A stretch of DNA of 46,396 nucleotides from Lachnospiraceae bacterium C7. Lineage in GTDB: Bacteria; Bacillota; Clostridia; Lachnospirales; Lachnospiraceae. Numbering within the stretch: the stretch's first letter is position 1; each line of letters opens with the position of its first letter. The notes under the pieces are model-generated. The model made no database searches. It was not told where the DNA came from and worked only from the letters and a program-made list of their open reading frames with translations. Shown in pieces: positions 39,636-46,396 of the stretch. The stretch spans positions 1-46,396 of the forward strand of contig FOPE01000024.1 of assembly GCA_900113385.1 (NCBI GenBank), written 5' to 3'. Position numbers and translations under genes: made by a program.

Positions 39636-40532
39636 TTGAAAGGAATTATTCTTGCAGGTGGTTCAGGCACACGCCTTTACCCATTAACAATGGTTACATC
39701 AAAACAATTATTACCAATTTATGACAAACCTATGATTTATTATCCATTATCTGTTCTTATGAATGCAGGTATTCGTGATATTTTAATCATTTCTACACCA
39801 CAGGATACACCTCGTTTTAAAGAGCTTTTAAAAGACGGTAGCCAATATGGTGTTAATTTAAGCTATGCTGTACAGCCTAGCCCAGACGGACTTGCTCAGG
39901 CATTTGTTATTGGAGAAGATTTCATCGGAGATGACTCTGTTGCAATGGTTCTCGGTGACAATATTTTTGCTGGTAATGGTCTTAATGAAAGATTAAAAGC
40001 AGCTGTAGAAAACGCTGAAAGCGGAAAAGGTGCTACAGTATTTGGTTACTACGTTGACGATCCTGAAAGATTTGGTATCGTTGAATTTGATCAGCAAGGA
40101 AAAGCTATTTCTATCGAAGAAAAACCAGAAAAACCAAAGAGCAACTACTGTGTAACAGGTTTATATTTCTACGACAACAACGTTGTAAAATATGCTAAAG
40201 AACTTAAACCTTCTGCTCGTGGTGAGCTTGAAATCACTGACTTAAATAGAATTTACCTTGAAAAAGGTGACTTAAACGTAGAACTTTTAGGTCAAGGATT
40301 TACATGGCTTGATACAGGTACACACGAAAGTTTAGTAGAAGCTACAAACTTCGTTAAAACTGTTGAAACACACCAACACAGAAAAATTGCTTGTCTTGAA
40401 GAAATCGCTTACTTAAAAGGATGGATTTCAAAAGAAGATGTACTTAAAGTATATGAAGTACTTAAGAAAAACCAGTATGGACAGTATTTAATGGACGTTT
40501 TAAACGGAAAATTCATTGATGCTATTCACTAA
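39636..40532 (+). CDS. rfbA: Glucose-1-phosphate thymidylyltransferase
   Basis: RfbA/RmlA joins dTTP and glucose 1-phosphate to give dTDP-glucose, the first step of dTDP-L-rhamnose synthesis. The 298-residue product has the signature [17 protein letters not shown], the base-binding '[14 protein letters not shown]', the metal LGDNIFAG and the C-terminal '[13 protein letters not shown]'. I chose the TTG at 39636 as start: AGGAGG stands seven bases before it and the family begins MKGIILAGG. The upstream in-frame ATG 39594 has no ribosome site and lies in the second promoter's -10. It heads rfbA-rfbB-rfbD-rfbC. Confidence 0.97.
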   Translation: MKGIILAGGSGTRLYPLTMVTSKQLLPIYDKPMIYYPLSVLMNAGIRDILIISTPQDTPRFKELLKDGSQYGVNLSYAVQPSPDGLAQAFVIGEDFIGDDSVAMVLGDNIFAGNGLNERLKAAVENAESGKGATVFGYYVDDPERFGIVEFDQQGKAISIEEKPEKPKSNYCVTGLYFYDNNVVKYAKELKPSARGELEITDLNRIYLEKGDLNVELLGQGFTWLDTGTHESLVEATNFVKTVETHQHRKIACLEEIAYLKGWISKEDVLKVYEVLKKNQYGQYLMDVLNGKFIDAIH

Positions 40533-40557
40533 TTTTTTTAAATAAAGGAGATCAATT

Positions 40558-41577
40558 ATGACAATTATCGTTACCGGAGGAGCCGGATTTATCGGAAGTA
40601 ACTTTGTATTCCACATGTTAAACAAATACCCAGATTATAGAATCGTATGTATCGATGCTCTTACATACGCTGGAAACTTATCAACACTTGAGCCAGTTAT
40701 GGACAATCCTAACTTTAGATTTGCAAAAATTAGCATCACAGATCGTGAAGCAGTATATAAATTATTCGAAGAAGAGCACCCAGATATGGTTGTAAACTTC
40801 GCAGCTGAAAGCCACGTTGACCGTTCAATCGAAAACCCACAGGTATTCCTTGACACAAACATCATTGGTACTTCAGTTCTTATGGACGCTTGTCGTAAAT
40901 ATGGTATCAAAAGATATCACCAGGTATCTACTGATGAAGTTTATGGAGATCTTCCACTTGATAGACCTGACTTATTCTTCACAGAGACAACACCAATCCA
41001 CACATCAAGCCCATACTCATCATCAAAAGCTGCAGCTGACTTATTAGTATTAGCTTATCACAGAACATATGGCCTTCCAGTTTCAATTAGCCGTTGCTCA
41101 AACAACTATGGTCCATATCACTTCCCTGAAAAGTTAATTCCACTTATGATTATCAACGCTTTACATGATAAACAACTTCCTGTTTATGGCGAAGGTTTAA
41201 ATGTACGTGACTGGTTATATGTAGAAGATCACTGCAAAGCTATCGACTTAATCATCCACAAAGGTAAAGTTGGTGAAGTATACAACGTTGGTGGACACAA
41301 CGAAATGAAAAACATCGACATCGTTAAATTAATTTGTAAAGCTTTAGACAAACCTGAAAGCTTAATTACACACGTTGCTGATCGTAAAGGTCACGATATG
41401 CGTTACGCTATCGATCCTACAAAGATCCACAACGAACTTGGTTGGTTACCAGAAACAAAATTCGAAGATGGTATCAAAAAGACTATTCAATGGTATCTTG
41501 ATAACCAGGATTGGTGGGAGCCAATTATTTCTGGAGAATACCAGAACTACTATGAAAAAATGTACAAAAATCGCTAA
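40558..41577 (+). CDS. rfbB: dTDP-glucose 4,6-dehydratase
   Basis: RfbB/RmlB converts dTDP-glucose to dTDP-4-keto-6-deoxyglucose using bound NAD+. The 339-residue short-chain dehydrogenase has the NAD motif GGAGFIGSNF, NFAAESHVDRSI, STDEVYGDL and the catalytic Tyr/Lys in SPYSSSKAAAD, followed by 'RCSNNYGPYHFPEKLIP'. Length and motifs are standard. AAAGGAG precedes ATG 40558. It is 25 bp behind rfbA and 16 bp before rfbD. Confidence 0.98.
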   Translation: MTIIVTGGAGFIGSNFVFHMLNKYPDYRIVCIDALTYAGNLSTLEPVMDNPNFRFAKISITDREAVYKLFEEEHPDMVVNFAAESHVDRSIENPQVFLDTNIIGTSVLMDACRKYGIKRYHQVSTDEVYGDLPLDRPDLFFTETTPIHTSSPYSSSKAAADLLVLAYHRTYGLPVSISRCSNNYGPYHFPEKLIPLMIINALHDKQLPVYGEGLNVRDWLYVEDHCKAIDLIIHKGKVGEVYNVGGHNEMKNIDIVKLICKALDKPESLITHVADRKGHDMRYAIDPTKIHNELGWLPETKFEDGIKKTIQWYLDNQDWWEPIISGEYQNYYEKMYKNR

Positions 41578-41593
41578 TTAAAGGAGAAAAAGC

Positions 41594-42673
41594 ATGAAAA
41601 TTCTTGTTACAGGTGTTTGTGGCCAATTAGGCCACGACGTCGTTAATGAACTTAGCAAAAGAAACGAAACTGAATCTAAGAATTTCGTTTGCATCGGTTC
41701 TGATATCACACCTCAATATAATGGTGTAGCTGATGGTTCAGCAGTTACAAAAGCTGCTTATGTTTCACTTGATATTACTGATGCTGCTGCAGTAGAAAAA
41801 GCCATCATTGACAACGATGTTGATGCAGTTATTCACTGTGCTGCATGGACAGCTGTTGATTTAGCTGAAGATGATGACAAAAAAGAGAAAGTAAAAATGG
41901 TTAACACTGTTGGAACACAAAATCTTGTTAATGCAGTTAAAAAATTAGATGCACAAAAAGCAACTGGATGCAAATTCATGTACATCTCTACAGATTATGT
42001 ATTTGATGGTCAAGGAACTACACCTTGGAATCCTGATTGCAAAGATTATGCTCCACTTAATGTATATGGCCAGACAAAACTTGGCGGAGAACTTGCTGTT
42101 TCTGAAAACCTTGAGAAATACTTCATCGTACGTATTGCTTGGGTATTTGGACGTAATGGTAAAAACTTCATCAAGACTATGCTTAGAGTAGGAAAATCTC
42201 ATGACAAACTTACTGTAGTTTGCGATCAGATTGGTACACCTACTTATACATATGACCTTGCTGTATTACTTTGCGACATGGTTGAGACTGAAAAATATGG
42301 TTACTACCATGCTACAAATGCTGAGGTTACTAAAGCTGGTACTGCTGCAACTTCAGAAGAATCTGCTGCTCTTATTGCAGATGCAGATGCTAAAACTGCT
42401 GAAGGTTGTAAAGCTGGATACATTAGTTGGTATGATTTTACAAAAGAAATTTTCCGTCAAGCTGTATTAGCAGGACATGCTGAATATTCTGAAGATAATA
42501 TTTCTGTAAAACCAGTTACTACAGAAGAATATGGTGTTTCTAAAGCTGCAAGACCTTTTAATAGCCGTCTTGATAAATCTAAACTTGTTGAAAATGGTTT
42601 TGCACCACTTCCAAGTTGGCAAGATGCTGTTAAACGCTACATTGCAGAGTTAGATTTTGATGCATTAGATTAA
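41594..42673 (+). CDS. rfbD: dTDP-4-dehydrorhamnose reductase with an Ala-rich insertion
   Basis: RfbD/RmlD reduces dTDP-4-keto-L-rhamnose to dTDP-L-rhamnose with NAD(P)H. The product has the nucleotide motif TGVCGQLGHD (6-15), HCAAWTAVDLAED, the STDYVFDG segment and the catalytic Y158-xxx-K162 (VYGQTKLGGEL). At 359 residues it is 60-70 longer than usual. An Ala/Glu/Thr-rich insertion (about 243-274, DNA about 42320-42415) separates YYHATN from GYISWYDF, and a smaller addition lies at about 27-55. The frame is intact on both sides, so it is an in-frame insertion and not a frameshift. AAAGGAG precedes ATG 41594. Confidence 0.95.
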   Translation: MKILVTGVCGQLGHDVVNELSKRNETESKNFVCIGSDITPQYNGVADGSAVTKAAYVSLDITDAAAVEKAIIDNDVDAVIHCAAWTAVDLAEDDDKKEKVKMVNTVGTQNLVNAVKKLDAQKATGCKFMYISTDYVFDGQGTTPWNPDCKDYAPLNVYGQTKLGGELAVSENLEKYFIVRIAWVFGRNGKNFIKTMLRVGKSHDKLTVVCDQIGTPTYTYDLAVLLCDMVETEKYGYYHATNAEVTKAGTAATSEESAALIADADAKTAEGCKAGYISWYDFTKEIFRQAVLAGHAEYSEDNISVKPVTTEEYGVSKAARPFNSRLDKSKLVENGFAPLPSWQDAVKRYIAELDFDALD

Positions 42674-42711
42674 TTTATTATTATTTGTATTTAGAAAGAA
42701 GGATTTCAAAA

Positions 42712-43323
42712 ATGGGACAGATTACTGTTGAAAAAAACGTAGGTGGAATTGAAGGACTTTGCGTTATTACTCCTGCTGTACACGGAGACGCTAGAGGATA
42801 CTTCATGGAGACATATAACCAGAACGACATGCACGAAGCAGGTCTTGATATGGTATTCGTTCAGGATAACCAATCATCATCTACTAAAGGTGTTCTACGT
42901 GGATTACACTTCCAGAAACAATACCCACAGGGTAAACTTGTAAGAGCCGTTAAAGGTAGTGTATTTGACGTTGCTGTTGATTTAAGAAGCAATTCTAAAA
43001 CATATGGTAAATGGTTCGGTGTTGAACTTACAGAAGAAAACAAAAAACAATTCTATATTCCAGAAGGATTTGCACATGGATTCTTAGTATTATCTGATGT
43101 TGCTGAATTCTGTTACAAAGTAACTGATTTCTGGCATCCAGGTGATGAAGGCGGAATGGCTTGGAATGATCCTGAAATCGGAATTGAATGGCCACAACTT
43201 AAGGGTGAGTACAATGGTACAGCTTCAGGTGAAGGATATACTCTTGAAGATGGAACTCCACTTAACTTAAGTGATAAAGATCAAAAATGGTTAGGTCTTA
43301 AAGATACATTTAAATTTGACTAA
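42712..43323 (+). CDS. rfbC: dTDP-4-dehydrorhamnose 3,5-epimerase
   Basis: RfbC/RmlC epimerises dTDP-4-keto-6-deoxyglucose at C3 and C5. The 203-residue cupin has GDARGYFMETYNQ, the catalytic His in VLRGLHFQ, 'PQGKLVRAVKGSVFDVAVD', the Tyr region 'QFYIPEGFAHGFLVLSD' and YKVTDFWHPGDEGG. I chose ATG 42712 (MGQITVEKN), which follows AGAAGGA, over an in-frame ATG-equivalent at 42685 without a ribosome site. The gene order A-B-D-C is one of several known. It ends the operon before a strong terminator. Confidence 0.97.
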   Translation: MGQITVEKNVGGIEGLCVITPAVHGDARGYFMETYNQNDMHEAGLDMVFVQDNQSSSTKGVLRGLHFQKQYPQGKLVRAVKGSVFDVAVDLRSNSKTYGKWFGVELTEENKKQFYIPEGFAHGFLVLSDVAEFCYKVTDFWHPGDEGGMAWNDPEIGIEWPQLKGEYNGTASGEGYTLEDGTPLNLSDKDQKWLGLKDTFKFD

Positions 43324-43413
43324 GATTTAGATACGTCAATCGTTAGATAACTGATATTTACGTATTTAATATTTATATGATTGACATCTAGATAATTAAC
43401 ATCTAAGCAAACT

Positions 43414-43460
43414 AAAAGCACTTAGAACTGGGAAACCACCAGTACTCTAAGTGCTTTTGT
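43414..43460. terminator. Bidirectional terminator between rfbC and the sensor kinase
   Basis: AAAAGCACTTAGA and TCTAAGTGCTTTT with an inner ACTGG/CCAGT form a long two-part stem with T runs on both strands. It ends the convergent rfb (+) and kinase (-) transcripts. The 90 bp before it (43324-43413) hold only an AT-rich imperfect GTCAATC/GATTGAC dyad. Confidence 0.88.
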
Positions 43461-43482
43461 TTGTTTAAGTGTTATTGTAATT

Positions 43483-45228
43483 TTATATTCCTTTAGGCAG
43501 ATTAATCTCAAATAATGTATTCCATCCTTGTTTGATTCCATCTACAAGTCGAATTTTTCCGCCATGGGCCTCTACTATTTTTTGAGCAATTGAAAGACCA
43601 AGCCCTGTGCCTTGTCTGCTGTTACGAGATTCATCTCCTACTACGAAAGGTTGGAAAATAGTTTTTTTCAGTTGTTCTGGCACTCCTGAACCATTGTCTC
43701 CAATTTTTATTTTTATATTTTCACCAAGGTCCTCTAAACTAACTAGAATGACCGTACCTTTTTTATTGTGTTTTACAGAATTTGTAATTAAATTTTCAAA
43801 AACACGTTTCAAATGCATCTTATCATATTTTGCCATTACTTCTTTTTCCGGTAAATCAATTTCAATGCCGTATCCTAATATCTCTAACTCATCATATTTT
43901 GAAGCGATATATTCCCTAAAATATTCGCATACATCACCATATTCTCGGACAAGTCTAAACTCAGGATGGTCGAGTTTTGAATACTCATAAAATGAATTAA
44001 TAAGGCCTGAAAGAAGCTCTGCCTTTTGATTAATAGCATCAATATACATCATTTCCTTTTCTTTAGGTACAAGTCCATCAGAAAGAGCCTTAGTATAACC
44101 TGAAATAACTGTAATAGGCGTTTTTAAATCGTGAGAAATATCTGCTAGCATCTTTTGCTTTTGTTCCTCAACTCGCATTCTTTCTTGCTCGCTTATTCGA
44201 AGCTTAGTGGACATACTGTTAAATGAATCGCACATATCCATAAATTCATAAGTTCCGTAATAATCAATAACATCATAACTTTCGCCTTTTTCAACCTTAC
44301 GCATAGCCTCTCTAATAAGGTTAACGGGATTAACTACTCTTCGCCTCATAGAAAAAGTAAGACTTACCAAAATGACTATAAAGATAATGCCAATAATTGT
44401 AACCATAATTATATACATATAAAAAACTTTTCGTTCTACATTTACACTTTTATATACATGCAAAATGGCATATCTAGTCTGACCTAACTTCGTTTTAAAT
44501 TGATACTTTTGTAAATAACCACCTTTTTCGTAACCAGTACTTAAAATAGTAAGTTCTCTATTTGATAATCTGTTTTCATCTGTCATATTTCGGTTTGTAT
44601 AAATAACATCTAGATTTTCATCTAGCACCATTATCCAAGCTAGCTTTTCATCTATGTATTCATTTTTTTTGTCGTATTTCGTTTTATATTTAAAGATTAC
44701 AAGATCAGTTTTATCTTTGTATGTCATATATGAAAGCTTAACATATGAATTATTTTCCACATCTGGAATATAATCTAAAAGATCTTTGGTATAACTTTTC
44801 AATTTTCTATTGCTTGCATATATACAACTTCCATCTTCATTTAGGACCTCAAAATAACCTTTTTTTCCTAATGATCTGCGTAGACTGACACCTTCATAGT
44901 TTCCCGATTTAAAATTGTCTTTTTCTTTGTTAATGGCATAGTCTATGGTACTATTATTTTGAATTTCACGTTCTAAATTGTTAGACGTAAGATAAAATAT
45001 TAAAATCAAAAACACAACTAACATTAAAAAAAGCAAAAAACTTTTCATAATGTAAAAATACAAACTTTCTGTTTTCTTTTCTTTTTTTAATACGAAAATT
45101 TTTTCACCAATTTCGTTTATTCTTAGTTGCGAGGTATTTTCTGATTTTTTCTTAATTTTTTTTACAAAACTGATTTTCATCCTCTTTATAATTCTCTTAC
45201 ATGAATTTTTCAATTTAGATATTTTCAA
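43483..45228 (-). CDS. Sensor histidine kinase (HAMP, HisKA, HATPase_c)
   Basis: The 581-residue kinase has a long basic cytosolic N terminus (1-60), a membrane helix (about 62-84), an extracellular sensor domain (about 85-265), a second helix (about 268-292), a HAMP linker, the HisKA box MLADISHDLKTPITVISGY with the phospho-accepting His, and an ATPase with the N-box (NLITNSVKHNKKG), GDNGSGVPE and GTGLGLSIAQKIV. The start is uncertain. TTG 45228 has AGGA at seven bases and overlaps the regulator's end by 14 bp, whereas ATG 45180 has AAGAGG directly abutting it. The signal is unknown. The convergent rhamnose operon makes an envelope stimulus plausible. Confidence 0.93.
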   Translation of the reverse strand: MKISKLKNSCKRIIKRMKISFVKKIKKKSENTSQLRINEIGEKIFVLKKEKKTESLYFYIMKSFLLFLMLVVFLILIFYLTSNNLEREIQNNSTIDYAINKEKDNFKSGNYEGVSLRRSLGKKGYFEVLNEDGSCIYASNRKLKSYTKDLLDYIPDVENNSYVKLSYMTYKDKTDLVIFKYKTKYDKKNEYIDEKLAWIMVLDENLDVIYTNRNMTDENRLSNRELTILSTGYEKGGYLQKYQFKTKLGQTRYAILHVYKSVNVERKVFYMYIIMVTIIGIIFIVILVSLTFSMRRRVVNPVNLIREAMRKVEKGESYDVIDYYGTYEFMDMCDSFNSMSTKLRISEQERMRVEEQKQKMLADISHDLKTPITVISGYTKALSDGLVPKEKEMMYIDAINQKAELLSGLINSFYEYSKLDHPEFRLVREYGDVCEYFREYIASKYDELEILGYGIEIDLPEKEVMAKYDKMHLKRVFENLITNSVKHNKKGTVILVSLEDLGENIKIKIGDNGSGVPEQLKKTIFQPFVVGDESRNSRQGTGLGLSIAQKIVEAHGGKIRLVDGIKQGWNTLFEINLPKGI

Positions 45229-45922
45229 TTTTATATCCTAATCCTCTCACTGTCTTTATATACTTAGGGTTGTGGCTATCATCTTCTATTTTTTCACGAA
45301 TCTTAGAAATATGAACCATCATAGTATTATCGTCCGAAGAGTAATAGTTCCCCTTTATATCCTCATATATCTGCACTCTTGTAAACACACGTCCTGGGCG
45401 TCTCATAAAAAGTGCTAAAATTTTGTACTCAGTTGGTGTAAGTTCGATTATTTCACCATTTTTCTTTAAGATCATATGATCTGTATCAAGTTCTAACTCT
45501 CCCACTTGCAAAATCTCTACATCATCTGATTTACTGTCATTGTAATTATAAAATCTTCGTAAGTTAGATTTAACTCGAGATATTAGCTCAAGCGGATTAA
45601 AAGGTTTTGTCACATAATCATCTGCTCCAATATCTAGACCAAAGATTTTGTCACTATCATTATTTTTTGCTGAAACAATTATAATTGGAATCTTGCTACA
45701 TTCTCTTGTTTTTCTAACTAACTCATAGCCATTCATCTTTGGCATCATTATGTCATATATTGCTAAATCTACTTCGTTGCTTCTAAGTAAATTGTATGCT
45801 TCAACTCCGTCCTCAGCAGATAAAACACTAAAACCAGCATTATCTAAATATAATTTCATTAACTCAATAATGTCTGCATCGTCCTCTGCTATTAAAATTT
45901 GATATTTATTTTCACTGTTCAT
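45215..45922 (-). CDS. OmpR-family response regulator
   Basis: The 235-residue protein has a receiver domain (about 7-120) with LIAEDD, the phospho-acceptor Asp in LAIYDIMMPKMNG, VSAKNN and YVTKPF. A winged-helix Trans_reg_C domain follows (about 140-235: LTPTEYKILALFMRRPGRVFT, 'VHISKIREKIEDD', IKTVRGLGYKI). It is of the PhoB/VanR group. GAGGTGAT precedes ATG 45922. It is overlapped at its 3' end by the kinase gene, so regulator and kinase are coupled. Upstream lie an 8-bp-armed dyad (46011-46034) and 23-bp tandem repeats. Confidence 0.95.
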   Translation of the reverse strand: MNSENKYQILIAEDDADIIELMKLYLDNAGFSVLSAEDGVEAYNLLRSNEVDLAIYDIMMPKMNGYELVRKTRECSKIPIIIVSAKNNDSDKIFGLDIGADDYVTKPFNPLELISRVKSNLRRFYNYNDSKSDDVEILQVGELELDTDHMILKKNGEIIELTPTEYKILALFMRRPGRVFTRVQIYEDIKGNYYSSDDNTMMVHISKIREKIEDDSHNPKYIKTVRGLGYKIENI

Positions 45923-46010
45923 TTTATCACCTCATCAATATAGTTATCGGCCTTTATAATTTTACACTATATTTTAATTATATTCTACAAATGTTAATGT
46001 AGTCTTTATA

Positions 46011-46034
46011 AAACCTTAGGATTTCTTAAGGTTT
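46011..46034. promoter_or_regulatory. Inverted repeat upstream of the OmpR-type regulator
   Basis: AAACCTTA (46011-46018) and TAAGGTTT (46027-46034) are exact inverse copies with an 8-base centre, about 90 bp upstream of the regulator's start. It may be an operator. Confidence 0.4.
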
Positions 46035-46052
46035 CAAAAATATTCTTTGGAG

Positions 46053-46121
46053 AAGATTTAGGATAATTATTTATTAAAATTTAGGATGATTGTTTCTTAA
46101 GATTTAAGATGATTGTTTGTT
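46053..46121. repeat. Three tandem 23-bp repeats
   Basis: Units 46053-46075, 46076-46098 and 46099-46121 follow AA(G/A)ATTTA(G/A)GAT(A/G)ATT(A/G)TTT-type consensus. The array abuts the left end of the IS256-family element and lies upstream of the response regulator gene. Confidence 0.85.
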
Positions 46122-46123
46122 AT

Positions 46124-46396
46124 GGATAGTGTAAAATATCTTGTGTAAATAAAATTAATCATAGAAAAAGGAACGAACTTCGTTTAAGATTTTAAGTGAC
46201 CAAACAAAAAAACTTAAAGGAGTGAAATTCGTCCCTATGACTAATATTAGCACAAATTTAATGTCTGCTCTACTTAATAATGAATCTATTGATGAAGTTT
46301 TTCGTTCTGAACTTGAAAACGCTGTAAACGAAGTGCTATCAACGGAGCTTACAGCTTTCCTCAATTACGAGAAATATGATTATTCCGGCAGGAATT
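46124..46396 (+). mobile_element. IS256-family insertion sequence, left part (cut by window end)
   Basis: The element appears to begin at GGATAGTGTAAAATATCTTG (46124 on), which resembles terminal inverted repeats of clostridial IS256-family elements. A 110-bp leader follows, then the transposase start. The right end, second inverted repeat and target duplication lie outside the window, so the exact boundary is an estimate. Confidence 0.75.
46237..46396 (+). CDS. IS256-family (mutator-type) transposase, N-terminal fragment
   Basis: Only the first 53 codons are in the window. The product begins MTNISTNLMSALL and continues with 'DEVFRSELENAVNEVLSTEL' (20 residues) and TAFLNYEKYDYSGRN. This matches the start of DDE-type Transposase_mut proteins, in which a helical pair is followed by LxxELxxFLGYExY. 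The catalytic DDE residues lie beyond the window. A GGAG stands 14 bases before ATG 46237; an in-frame GTG at 46222 is possible. It is divergent from the response regulator gene. Confidence 0.88.
   Translation, partial: MTNISTNLMSALLNNESIDEVFRSELENAVNEVLSTELTAFLNYEKYDYSGRN

Noticed and set aside
42231-42470. Overlapping plus-strand frame within rfbD near the insertion, read as evidence for a frameshift
   Set aside because: Leu/Met-rich shadow of Ala/Glu codons. The rfbD frame is continuous with conserved motifs on both sides of the insertion.

Overview
The window is AT-rich (roughly one third G+C by eye) chromosomal DNA of an anaerobic Firmicute, most likely a Lachnospiraceae member. The pointers are strong AGGAGG-type ribosome sites, frequent TTG/GTG starts, a T-box in front of an archaeal-type aspS plus gatCAB, a carbamate kinase of the GHEA type, a DUF5685 protein, FliB, and a class III ribonucleotide reductase activase. 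No tRNA, rRNA or CRISPR array was found. Most genes run on the minus strand.

Layout. 1-830: a large structured RNA of unassigned family, then a PH-domain protein (+). 834-2247: two minus-strand genes (unknown, DUF5685). 2400-12192: a LytTR response regulator and GHKL kinase, followed downstream by an ABC exporter pair, a trigger-factor-like chaperone without a ribosome-binding domain, a thioredoxin and a PreP-like M16 peptidase. Two exact 9-bp direct repeats spaced like LytTR sites lie between the regulator and the ABC genes. 12319-17540: T-box-controlled aspS-gatC-gatA-gatB, the Asp/Glu amidation route to Asn-tRNA and Gln-tRNA. 17731-21163: a LacI regulator, a 660-bp gene-free stretch, a small membrane protein, and asnA (+). 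21300-24859: methyltransferase, hslO, nadE. 25065-29612: pyk-nrdG-membrane protein-fliB, then a separately promoted MraY-like transferase. 29825-33584: arcC, GtrA-type membrane protein, HtrA protease. 33814-38087: phosphohexomutase, LCP ligase, and a UAP1-like nucleotidyltransferase.

38269-43323 (+): a MerR-methyltransferase fusion gene, then the dTDP-L-rhamnose operon rfbA-rfbB-rfbD-rfbC. The gap between them holds a promoter with a 19-bp spacer and an ACGT-N-ACGT dyad, the hallmark of MerR-activated promoters. 43483-45922: an OmpR/VanS-like two-component pair convergent with the rfb operon. The window ends inside an IS256-family element next to three 23-bp tandem repeats.

Functionally, 31-46 kb is mostly cell-envelope work: sugar-phosphate isomerisation, nucleotide-sugar synthesis, rhamnose donor synthesis, polymer attachment to the wall, and envelope proteolysis. 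Notable observations are the structured RNA at the start, the LytTR-operator/ABC/proteostasis cluster, the MerR-methyltransferase with its probable operator at the rhamnose operon, several plus-strand terminator-like hairpins with no gene in front of them, and repeated small degenerate tandem repeats in intergenic gaps.
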